A DNA stretch of 10,468 nt from contig JANBTH010000866.1 of NCBI GenBank assembly GCA_027578815.1, forward strand, positions 1 to 10,468, given 5' to 3'. The DNA comes from Coemansia sp. RSA 1804 (lineage: Eukaryota; Kickxellomycota; Kickxellomycetes; Kickxellales; Kickxellaceae). The position numbers were made by a program, and so were the translations under genes. This document shows positions 1-7,711 of this stretch, in pieces; positions within the stretch are counted from its first letter, which is position 1; the number at the start of each line of letters is the position of its first letter. The notes below the pieces were generated by a model. It was not told the origin of the DNA, ran no database searches, and saw only the letters and a program-made list of their open reading frames with translations.

Positions 1-1
1 C

Positions 2-3000
2 GACCCATTTGCCAATATTCGCCGTAGACCAGCGGCTGCCACTTACGGGCGCAAGGCGCTTGCTGCACGGAAGCGGGTTGCTGTGCCTGCTCCGTCGTTC
101 TCAACGGCCGCCGCTTCCGCACCAAACGCAGGCACGCCAAAACTGCCTGCTGCGCTGTCTGTCGTGTCCACAAAGGTCAGGGAGGCAAGCGATGCCAGCG
201 ACCAAAGTATTGACAGCGCCAGCAGTTCTAGCGATGTTAGCAGTCCAGAGTCTGATGGAGAAGCCGGCGATAGACAATGGGTTCGCAGGACTGCACACTT
301 GGCGATCTCTCGTCTAGACTCCCTGTACGAGGACACCAAATCTGGGCTTCTGTTCCACGGAATGGCTGGTGCTGCTTCTGGGACCGGGGACGGCAGCAGT
401 ACCGCTGCTCCATCCTCGTCGAGGGATCTGCTGAAATCAACAAAGGACGAGTGGGATCTGGATGGTGTCCCCAATGACCTGCTTTCTTCGGTTGGTATGT
501 CTGGCGCAGAAAGAGCTGCAAGAGACAAGCTGGAATCTCCTGCTAAGCAGCCGTCGAAAAGGGCAGTGGGTGAAGGCAGCAAGGCGATCAAGAAGGCCAA
601 GAGCTCACAGCCGACTGCAAACCGTGTAAATAGCAACAAGAACACTCAACACAGCCATCCAAAAGCTGCAAGAGTTGGAAAGGGAAGCAAGCGGTCCATA
701 TTATCTGGCAAGGGAGAGCGAAGAGCAGCAGGGCCAGCAACCATAGAGCCAACACCTGCTTCGTCACAGCCTGCATCCTCTGACCACGAGGCGACCGCAT
801 TAGCCTTTGAGCTGACCGGCCTTCTTTCCGACAGTCCGAAGTGTACACAGTCACAGCGCCCAAGATGCCTGGTAGGTCAGAAACACAGTTTTCAGGCCGC
901 CTACAAGGACAACGATGCTATGCTCTCTTCTTCTCCACCCTCAACGCCAGGTCGGTTATTAGATAGCAACAAGGGAAGCAAGGCGTCCAGCAGCCGAGCG
1001 GGATCTGAATGCAGCGAAGGCGATAACATTCGTGGAAATACTAAACAATTGCCAGCATATGTCAGTGCTACGCCAATGGCGCAGGTGGGGAATCGCCAGG
1101 TCCTGGATGCTATTCAGGGCCCGTCAACTGCAACGTCTAAGCGGATGCAGATGCGTGCTCACGCTCACAATGTGATTTACACCTATGGCCGCCCACGCGA
1201 TGAAGACGATGGTAGCGAGATCTCGCCTACATTGGGGCTGCAGTCTGTGTTTGAAACTACAGGCAGACCGACGCTTGATCCAGCACAAAACAACAGCACA
1301 AAGCGCGCTCCTGGATGCCTTTTGGATGCAGTGAATCCTGCTGACTCGATTGATAGCAGCAACAACAGCAGCCGCACAGAAGACGACTTGACGATGTTAT
1401 CTGGCATGTTTAAGCAGCACGTGGGTGCCATTATCCGCGGGCTGAGCGCGTCTGGAAGGACTGAGGATTCTACAACCGCGGCCTGCGAAACCCTACTATG
1501 CAGACTCGAGGACCAGGGCTTCTGCGAAGATCTTCTTTCGAGCAAGTCCCAACTTTCCGCCATTCTTCAGGCGCTTGGGCGCATTCGTGACGATCCCGTT
1601 GTCCTATCCACTGCAACAACCTTGATTGCAATTGCATTTCAGATGCCGCTGACGATGCAGATGCTAATATTTGAAAAGCAGATACTCGAATACGTAGCCG
1701 GTGTGCTTAAAACTGTCAGCACCGCCGCGTTGCCTGACATTCTGGCATTGCGGCACAAAGACGATTTTGACACTGATATACAGCATGGGTGTGCAGTGCG
1801 GATCTGCAGGCTGGCTCATGGACACAATCTTTTAGACAGCGGCAAAGTTCCATTGTCAACATACAATCTGGCGCTTGGCGCACTGTACGGATTCTCGTGT
1901 AGCGCCGATGTGGCCTCCGTGGCAATGGCACCCTTGTTGCGCAGCGAGATGCATGTGTCTGGGTGCCTTGGACTTATTGCTGAGCGGCTCTTGACCAGTA
2001 GCATCCCTGCATTTGTTGACAGCCAGCGAAAGTGTCAATCTAAAAAACCGGCACTTGCTGCGGGCGGCTCGTTTACAAAGAGACTGGGCTTATATAGCCA
2101 ACCACTACAGTCTACCGACAACAGCAAGAACAACATCAACGATAATGGTTATGATGATGCGTGGATGGGTTTTGATCTGCCAGAAGAAACAAAGGGAAGA
2201 GGTCCTCCACCCTTCACTGCGACCAAATCCAAGAGCCAACCTGCCGGGAAGAGATCCGAGGCGACTGGAACAAAATCTGCTAGGATTGGTAATCGCGGTG
2301 CAAATCTATTCGATCGTACTCTAGATAATGAATCGAGTGCCATGGTTCCAAGTCTTGCAACTATTGGCATGGAGCTGGAGATATTGCGCTTCTGTGTTGC
2401 TGCAAGCACTGATAATCAAGACGAGCTGCTTTCAATGGAGTCTTGTGTGCCAGCTCTGCTTAATCTTCTAACCGCATGCCAACAGTCTTGGGTTGGGGTC
2501 GTGGATATGTCGTTAGACCAGGTGCTAGAGACTCTGGCTCTCGGTCTCCAGCTGCTGGTGAACCTGTCTTATGGAAGCACTATGTTTTGCTCCGGCTTTT
2601 TTGCATACCAGGGGCTGGAGACCGTTGCCAAGAGCATTGCTTTGATGTCTTCTGAGCCGAATTCTGTATCCGGTAAGCATTCTCAATCAGTGCGCCATCT
2701 TGGCTCCTTTGCACCCGGAAGCAAGACACCGCATTCCAAGGACACGATTAGTAGCCTCAAGTACGATGTATTGCTAATATCGTGTGCATTGCTGATAAAT
2801 GTTATGGAATCCGATCCGTCATCCACAGCATACTTTGGTCATGTTTATCAGAGCCCGCGGTGCCGGCTTGCGGTAAAGTGCTTACCAGCATGCGTTTGTG
2901 CTGAAAAGGTGCCGCTGGTTGTTCTGATAGTTGGTGCATTTTTGGCACGATGCTTGGAGGAAGACGCCAACGTTGATGCTGCCGTTTCGGCTGGATATTT

Positions 3001-3376
3001 GGCGGTTCTTCTTGGCTTTTTGGCTCGTGATCCTGGGCCCACCAGACAGAAAGTCTTGGAACAGCTTCCAGGTCGAAACACGTCGATATTGCTAAAACAT
3101 ATCCAGAGCTTTATCGATATTTCATCGACTGTCAATCAAAACATCGCCAACGGTCTTTTGAGCAGTCTGGGCATCGCTTCTGTGGATAGGGCTTCTCGTT
3201 GTCGTGTGCAGCAGCAAGAATATGGGGAGCATCAGTGTCTTCCAAGCCCACTTGATGATGGAGGCGGTTCTGCGAGGGTTGCGGATACCAGAGTCGGTAG
3301 TCACTTGGATGTATACAGTAAGCATCCTCTTTCGGCTTCTTTGCAGTCTGTTATTGATACATTAGGCAAAATATAG
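2..3376 (+). CDS. wpl1: WAPL-like cohesin release factor, 5' partial
   Basis: WAPL proteins bind PDS5 and the SMC3/SCC1 ring in the nucleus and release cohesin from chromatin. The frame is open to the left window edge, so the first in-frame GTG at 83 is not the start; 1124 residues are visible and the N-terminus is missing. Seen: a TYGRK motif at visible residues 14-18, resembling the PDS5-binding TYSR motif near the N-terminus of human WAPL; a long Ser-rich low-complexity region with a Lys-rich patch (KAIKKAK, about residue 195); a second TYGR at 394-397; then from about residue 457 a helical HEAT-like domain fitting the WAPL C-terminal domain. CALLINVMESD and GYLAVLLGFLARDPGP, followed by a QLPGRNTSIL-type segment, line up with the end of the human WAPL domain as I remember it. 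No FGF motif is visible. The middle of the domain (around residues 690-770) holds a polar insertion. No introns are needed. The family call is strong; exact orthology is inferred. Confidence 0.88.
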   Translation, partial: DPFANIRRRPAAATYGRKALAARKRVAVPAPSFSTAAASAPNAGTPKLPAALSVVSTKVREASDASDQSIDSASSSSDVSSPESDGEAGDRQWVRRTAHLAISRLDSLYEDTKSGLLFHGMAGAASGTGDGSSTAAPSSSRDLLKSTKDEWDLDGVPNDLLSSVGMSGAERAARDKLESPAKQPSKRAVGEGSKAIKKAKSSQPTANRVNSNKNTQHSHPKAARVGKGSKRSILSGKGERRAAGPATIEPTPASSQPASSDHEATALAFELTGLLSDSPKCTQSQRPRCLVGQKHSFQAAYKDNDAMLSSSPPSTPGRLLDSNKGSKASSSRAGSECSEGDNIRGNTKQLPAYVSATPMAQVGNRQVLDAIQGPSTATSKRMQMRAHAHNVIYTYGRPRDEDDGSEISPTLGLQSVFETTGRPTLDPAQNNSTKRAPGCLLDAVNPADSIDSSNNSSRTEDDLTMLSGMFKQHVGAIIRGLSASGRTEDSTTAACETLLCRLEDQGFCEDLLSSKSQLSAILQALGRIRDDPVVLSTATTLIAIAFQMPLTMQMLIFEKQILEYVAGVLKTVSTAALPDILALRHKDDFDTDIQHGCAVRICRLAHGHNLLDSGKVPLSTYNLALGALYGFSCSADVASVAMAPLLRSEMHVSGCLGLIAERLLTSSIPAFVDSQRKCQSKKPALAAGGSFTKRLGLYSQPLQSTDNSKNNINDNGYDDAWMGFDLPEETKGRGPPPFTATKSKSQPAGKRSEATGTKSARIGNRGANLFDRTLDNESSAMVPSLATIGMELEILRFCVAASTDNQDELLSMESCVPALLNLLTACQQSWVGVVDMSLDQVLETLALGLQLLVNLSYGSTMFCSGFFAYQGLETVAKSIALMSSEPNSVSGKHSQSVRHLGSFAPGSKTPHSKDTISSLKYDVLLISCALLINVMESDPSSTAYFGHVYQSPRCRLAVKCLPACVCAEKVPLVVLIVGAFLARCLEEDANVDAAVSAGYLAVLLGFLARDPGPTRQKVLEQLPGRNTSILLKHIQSFIDISSTVNQNIANGLLSSLGIASVDRASRCRVQQQEYGEHQCLPSPLDDGGGSARVADTRVGSHLDVYSKHPLSASLQSVIDTLGKI

Positions 3377-3483
3377 CAATATTTATATTTGAACATCCCG
3401 TACGGGTTGTAAACAATACTATTGTGAATATTGGTAAGAGATGGTCTGGATGATATGATCTGGCAAGACCAGAGTAGATCTAG
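3377..3483. other. Convergent 3' intergenic region between WAPL and TFIIIC genes
   Basis: Only 107 bp separate the two facing stop codons, so both 3' UTRs and polyadenylation sites must lie here or overlap the opposite gene. The stretch is AT-rich near the WAPL stop (AATATTTATATTT at 3378-3390), which on the minus strand reads AAATATAAATATT and could serve as an A-rich polyadenylation element for the TFIIIC gene. No canonical AATAAA is visible on either strand. It also holds the palindrome at 3393-3410 and a small inverted repeat, TCTGG-CAAGA-CCAGA, near 3460-3474. Confidence 0.6.
3393..3410. repeat. Imperfect 18-bp palindrome
   Basis: ACATCCCGTACGGGTTGT: a perfect 10-bp palindrome (CCCGTACGGG, 3397-3406) flanked by ACA and TGT with a single T/T mismatch on each side. 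It lies between two convergent stop codons. It could be a protein-binding site, a short RNA hairpin at both 3' ends, or chance; the sequence does not decide. Confidence 0.5.
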
Positions 3484-4829
3484 CTAGTCTTCATCATCGC
3501 TTGGCTCTTCTTCGCCAAATATGTTGTAGTCATCAAAGTCGCCATTTCCATCACCAATGCCATCGCCATCATACACTGCAGCAGAATCGAAAGTGCCAGT
3601 ATGTCCGTTGCTTGCCTCAGCAAGAACGTTTCCTTGTGCTGCAAGCTGGCTCATCAGCTGCTCAACATGGGCATCAACATGGCTGCGCATCGTCTGGGAC
3701 AGCTGCCCGCCCCGAGCACTAGCTTCGCGCTCACGAACCATGGTTTCAATAGCAGCATCAGCCTTCTCGTTTCGGCGGTCGGCGCGAAGCATATTCTCCA
3801 ACTCGGCATGGTCTATTGGTAGATCCTTTGCCGCATTAGCTGATCCGTCCAGACTTTGCTTGAGCAAGCGCGACTTGCGCCGGATCGTATTGCTGAGTGA
3901 GATATGCAGCCAGCCAGACTTTTCGCAGGAGCTGCGGCGACGTCCTCCGGGATATTCGATTAGCTCGTTAAGGATCGGTATGTCTACGTTGATTAGCTGG
4001 AATATTCCAGCAATTCCTTGGCGCGCAGCTTCCATGTCGTATATGTAGCTCTGCGCCTGTACTGGGTTGCGAGGTTGTTTTGGAGCCTGTTGGCTCCTGC
4101 TCGTCTCAGGCATGTTACCGCGCCTCCGACCAATGTTTTCCTTTGCGAAAAGAGTGCGCATGTCTAGGATCTGGTACTTGCACGCCTCTTCGTGCTGACG
4201 TGGGTCATAGCCAAAGCGGATCCAGCAGCTCCGCCATGGACCTGACTCCATCAGATATGATACGGTTGCCATGACCACATTCAAAAGCATCCCGTCGAGC
4301 TCGGATCTGGATATGAGAAGCTTCATGGCATTCCGACTGACCACTGGCTGTTTTTCAAGGATTCCGTTGATTTTTACCAGGAGCGCCTCTGGAATAGCAC
4401 CGGCACACTGCATAGCCTTTTCCGAGGCCTCGGTCGGGACCGTTGGAGAGCTGTATTTGATTATAATCCCGTGGAACGGCAGGTGGCTCTTGGAGCTTGA
4501 TGCGGCCTTCTTTTCTCTTGTAGTTGTGGTGCCTTCTTCAGCTCCTTTCTGGAGATCCGACGCGTGGCTCTTCAGCGGCGTTTGCGAGGGCCAGCCCTTG
4601 CGGTCAAGGAATGGTGCTGGAATATAAGCGTTTCTCGTGTCTAAACTCGAGTCAAACAGAGTACCTTCGCCTGCTTCCTTGATCTTCTCGAGATCAAGAG
4701 ACTGCAACATGTCGGTGAACCCCCACAGCGGATCGCTTGGCGCGGGGACAAACTGAAAGTCTGCAAGACTGCGGAACCGCACTGTTTTGTCAATAATACC
4801 AACAACCTCTGCAGACGTTTCAACAGGCC

Positions 4830-4860
<31 letters not shown>

Positions 4861-5181
4861 CTCTCCAGCCAACAACGACTGCCGCCCATCACTGTCCTTG
4901 CGTTTGGGCACTCGTGTGCGGCGTTTTACTTTAATGAGAAGGTTCTGTGTGGCCACGACGTTTCCGTTGATCGGATGCGACACAAGATCGTTATGCCTAT
5001 ACCGCAGCTCCACTGGCATTCCGATGTCTTCAGTCACCACCCGTGCTAGCTTTTCACGGCCGCCCATTGTCTTTATTGCCGTCTCAACGTTGTTCACAAA
5101 GCCTGGGTACTCGACCGACACAAACGTGCGCTGCGGAAGTGGCCTACGTTCTGCGACCTTTACGGCTTCGTCATTATCCAT
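3484..5181 (-). CDS. TFC1: TFIIIC subunit 5 (tau95/Sfc1/GTF3C5-like)
   Basis: This subunit belongs to the tauA lobe of TFIIIC, which binds the A box of tRNA genes and recruits TFIIIB for RNA polymerase III. The frame extends upstream to a TTG at 5202, but the first ATG is at 5181, giving 565 residues starting MDNDEAVKV. Seen: an N-terminal domain (about 18-145) beginning with VEYPGFV and a TMGGREKL segment, as in the tau95 dimerisation region; a nine-alanine tract at 108-116; a central DNA-binding domain (about 235-440) with the family hallmark GPWRSCWIRFGYDPR at 314-328, then KYQILDMR, FQLINVDIPILNELI and GWLHISLSNTIR; a Lys/Arg/Glu-rich helical segment (455-515); and an acidic tail (FGEEEPSDDED) typical of the family. 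It faces the WAPL gene with 107 bp between stops. Family assignment is firm; the symbol follows the budding yeast orthologue. Confidence 0.92.
4833..4860. repeat. (CAG)9 trinucleotide repeat encoding polyalanine
   Basis: Nine perfect CAG units on the plus strand. On the coding (minus) strand they are read in the GCT phase as nine alanines (residues 108-116 of the TFIIIC subunit), inside a low-complexity linker after the N-terminal domain. All units use the same codon, which suggests recent replication-slippage growth. Confidence 0.9.
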
Positions 5182-5493
5182 CGGGTGGAGTTCGTCAATC
5201 AATCCACTTACTGCTGGTTATTTGTTTTGTGTTTAAAAATGAGCGATAAAGAATAATAATCAAAATATATATGTAATGTTGGCTGGCGTAAGACACCGTT
5301 ATTTATTATTTTGTTTGGCGAGAACCTATTTGAACAAACAATAAAGGCTTTTTTAATGCAAACAATATTTGGCAATATAAATACCCGCCTACTCATACGC
5401 AAATGTAGAACAGCGCAAGTTGTGGGTTTCGTCACAGGTGTGTGTTATTTGATATTCGTGTGTGAGTAGAAACCATTCTGAAAGTCCTTTCTT
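5182..5493. other. AT-rich spacer: TFIIIC promoter side and DUF4246 3' flank
   Basis: These 312 bp lie upstream of the TFIIIC gene and downstream of the DUF4246 gene, both on the minus strand. They hold A/T runs, a TATAAATA-like element at 5376-5383 (minus strand TATTTATA, about 195 bp before the TFIIIC ATG) and a minus-strand AATAAA at 5302-5307, about 190 bp past the DUF4246 stop. No supported gene is seen; the short minus-strand frame at 5208-5435 has no recognisable content. Confidence 0.5.
5302..5307 (-). terminator. Possible polyadenylation signal for DUF4246 gene
   Basis: Plus strand TTTATT reads AATAAA on the minus strand, about 190 bp downstream of the stop at 5494. It is in the right orientation and AT-rich context, but fungal polyadenylation signals are loose, so the match alone is weak. 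Confidence 0.3.
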
Positions 5494-7209
5494 TCAGAGA
5501 ACAGCCTTATAGTTCACATATGTGTCATAGAAATGAGAATCACCAACCCCGTGGTACTTACGGCCACTTGTGCCAGCGTACTCTTCATATGCCTCTTCTA
5601 AGGACATTGGCTCATCAACTCTTTGTTGAATCATCACCTGAAGTTCCGCAGGAAGACTATTCAGTGGTGGGACTGAAAATGCAGTCTCAGCCCACCATTC
5701 CTGCTGCTGTGGTGCAACGATTGACGTCGATAGGATGCGAATGCCAGGGTGAACAAGATGGAAATACAGTTTTCTCACATGTCCGCATTGGGACGGATCT
5801 GCCAGCTCCACCGACGGCTCAAGGTGTTGATATGAGTTTGGAAAACACACGACACGTCCGCTTGTAATGCCAGTGGTCCCAACTGGTTGGGAGTAACCAT
5901 ATCCTTGTCCAATGTCTTCATATACCGCCTTGTACGCGTGGTGGAAAATCACCTTTTCCAATATGCTACCAATCATGTTGTGCTGTTCGTATGTGCCAAC
6001 TGGGTCGCGAAACTGAATATCTGAAATGTCCACGTTCTCCACATCATAGTACCATATCGCCGTGGCTACTATTTTGTCGTTGAAATTACCCGAGTTTTGC
6101 CACTCGCTTTTCCCATGTTTCGGGTTGTCAGATGTTAAGTATGTCGTTTCCATTCCAATAACAACCTGCAACTCTTCTCCACGCAAACTGTATGTCGGTG
6201 GCAACGGCAATGGTCGATCTGGCTTGGTAAAGTCTTGAGGCACAGGCTCCGTGTACACAATTCCCTGATCCAAAGCATTCCAGAAATCGGCGTTGGCCCG
6301 AATAGAGACTCCCCGGGTAACATACTCCGGAAGAGGAGCGGTGAGTTTAATACAGTGGTCTTTGTCAACTATCACCCGTGGACAAGTAGGATGCAATAGA
6401 TCCGCCAGCACCTGTTCTGCTAGCGGGATAATATCTTCAAGCACTCTGGATAGTATTTTGTAAAAAGCAGCATGCTTTGCTGGATGCAGGTTGTTTATAT
6501 ACGACTTTATGACCACCGATCCATCCATATCCACTCGAATATCCGTTGGTAGCCAGCAAAAGTCAAACCAATAGTAGTAGAGAATGACTTTCTTGTGGAC
6601 AAGTTCATTATCTGTTTCAATTTCTGGGTTGAGACCAGCTACAATATCAGCCCACGCCTTAAATGACCCTGGCCTGTCACCAAAGGTCTCGACATTAAGC
6701 GCCTGTTCTGGGGACTCAATTGGACTTGAGAGAACACGGGTTAGCTCGTAGTCAAGCGGATAAAGCAGGGGGTCAATGAGCCGCAATACGCGGCCGCCTT
6801 CATCCTGATTCACAAATCTTTTAGGATAGGCAGCCTCCAATACGGCTGCATACTGCTTGAGCTCCAATGCTAGACTGTCGTAGTCAGGAGTATCTTTGAA
6901 CCACACCATGTCGGCGCCTCCTAGCTTCATATTCTGTGGGGTATTCTCTTGAAGAACCTTGTAGTACTCGAGCTCGTTGAATATGTAATACATGTCGCCT
7001 GCCGTGGTATTAAACTTCTCAGCACTCGTTTCCAACCAGCTCTGGCGCTTCTCCTTGCTGTTAAGATGATGGACCCAGTCTGGGTCTTTGCGGATTTCTG
7101 CACTGGCATTGATAATACGCTGCTCGACACATGTTTTAAAAGGTGCTCTAAATGACCTTGATAATGGCTCAAGTCCGTACTTTTCCAAAAGCAACTCTGA
7201 TAGCGACAT
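5494..7209 (-). CDS. DUF4246 family protein, metal-site motif altered
   Basis: 571 residues from ATG (7209) to TGA, close to the usual length of this mostly fungal family. Family members look like 2-oxoglutarate/Fe(II) oxygenases, but I know of no established substrate. Seen: the hallmark stretch CWLPTDIRVDMDGSVVIKSY then INNLHPAKH at residues 218-246; a LEDIIPLAEQVL helix; IVATAIWYYDVENVD at 380-394; GRVVCFPNSYQH at 451-462; and a LVHP-GIRILSTSIVAPQQQ segment at 485-503, all in the family order. Odd: where family members, as I recall them, have WHVEG (supplying the His-x-Glu metal ligands), this protein has WQNSG at 370-374; the later GHR is GHV (476-478) and LVDP is LVHP. The distal QH (461-462) is kept. 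If the alignment from memory is right, the protein may be catalytically inactive or changed, though the frame is intact. No signal peptide or membrane segment is apparent. Confidence 0.88.
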   Translation of the reverse strand: MSLSELLLEKYGLEPLSRSFRAPFKTCVEQRIINASAEIRKDPDWVHHLNSKEKRQSWLETSAEKFNTTAGDMYYIFNELEYYKVLQENTPQNMKLGGADMVWFKDTPDYDSLALELKQYAAVLEAAYPKRFVNQDEGGRVLRLIDPLLYPLDYELTRVLSSPIESPEQALNVETFGDRPGSFKAWADIVAGLNPEIETDNELVHKKVILYYYWFDFCWLPTDIRVDMDGSVVIKSYINNLHPAKHAAFYKILSRVLEDIIPLAEQVLADLLHPTCPRVIVDKDHCIKLTAPLPEYVTRGVSIRANADFWNALDQGIVYTEPVPQDFTKPDRPLPLPPTYSLRGEELQVVIGMETTYLTSDNPKHGKSEWQNSGNFNDKIVATAIWYYDVENVDISDIQFRDPVGTYEQHNMIGSILEKVIFHHAYKAVYEDIGQGYGYSQPVGTTGITSGRVVCFPNSYQHLEPSVELADPSQCGHVRKLYFHLVHPGIRILSTSIVAPQQQEWWAETAFSVPPLNSLPAELQVMIQQRVDEPMSLEEAYEEYAGTSGRKYHGVGDSHFYDTYVNYKAVL

Positions 7210-7260
7210 TGAATATATTGGTAAAAAAAGTACGTAATGGGTATATAAGCAAGAGAAAAA
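7210..7260 (-). promoter_or_regulatory. Probable core promoter region of DUF4246 gene
   Basis: Directly upstream of the ATG at 7209 the sequence is A/T-rich and contains GTATATAAGC at 7241-7250 (minus strand GCTTATATAC), a TATA-like element only about 35 bp from the start codon. The plus-strand reading TATATAAG is the better TATA match, so it could equally point toward the decayed region to the right. Assignment is by position only. Confidence 0.3.
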
Positions 7261-7349
7261 GAAAAATTAATAAAACTTGTTGTAAGTTGGAGAAAAATGA
7301 AGGATGAAAAGAAAACCTAAAACAAACAAGAGCCAAGAGTTTGTTGTTT

Positions 7350-7589
7350 ATGTATCTGGGATGGCGATGGTTTCTTTATTCCACAGCAACAAAAGGCATA
7401 GGAATGCCTTTGCTTGAGAAAACGATTTGCCTATTTTTAAAACTCGTAGACAAGACATGTGTTGATGATTTTTGCAAAGGATTATAGAAAATTGCAGAAA
7501 AAGTAAATCAATTTCTGGAAAAGAAAAAAGAATTCGTTGATAGACATGGGATAGTGGCTCTTATTAATATCATACCCAAGGTGTTATAG
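7350..7589 (+). pseudogene. Possible 5' fragment of decayed gene
   Basis: Frame 3 gives an ATG at 7350 followed by 45 codons, a TAG at 7485, then 33 more open codons to tandem TAG-TAA stops at 7587-7592. The second segment reads like real protein (KIAEKVNQFLEKKKEF, then VDRHGIVALINIIP), with an amphipathic, probably coiled helix. After the tandem stops protein-like residues continue in the same frame (LFGETLTFDG, FKIRLDVLVI) before the signal passes to frame 2 near 7712. I do not recognise the family. It may be the 5' part of the decayed gene that follows; alternatively it is chance open sequence in an AT-rich spacer. Confidence 0.3.
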
Positions 7590-7711
7590 TAAATGTGATG
7601 GATATTACTATTTGGTGAAACGCTAACATTTGATGGTTGTTAAAATGCTCCATTCAAAATAAGATTAGATGTTCTTGTCATTCAAAACGGGAATGTTGGA
7701 AGGTATAAATA

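Noticed and set aside
83..85. GTG at 83 as the WAPL start
   Set aside because: A eukaryotic gene would not be expected to start at GTG, and the frame continues upstream to the window edge with the family-like TYGRK motif, so the gene is simply cut by the window.
43..645. 200-codon minus-strand open frame
   Set aside because: It lies antisense to the Ser-rich, GC-rich part of the WAPL gene; its composition is the mirror of that low-complexity sequence and no family is recognisable.
3557..4048. 163-codon plus-strand frame
   Set aside because: Antisense shadow of the TFIIIC gene, with no domain of its own.
5200..5202. TTG at 5202 as the TFIIIC subunit start
   Set aside because: The first in-frame ATG is seven codons downstream at 5181, immediately before the conserved N-terminal domain.
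4787..5236. 149-codon plus-strand frame with an alanine run
   Set aside because: Antisense shadow of the TFIIIC gene; the alanine run is the CAG repeat read on the other strand.
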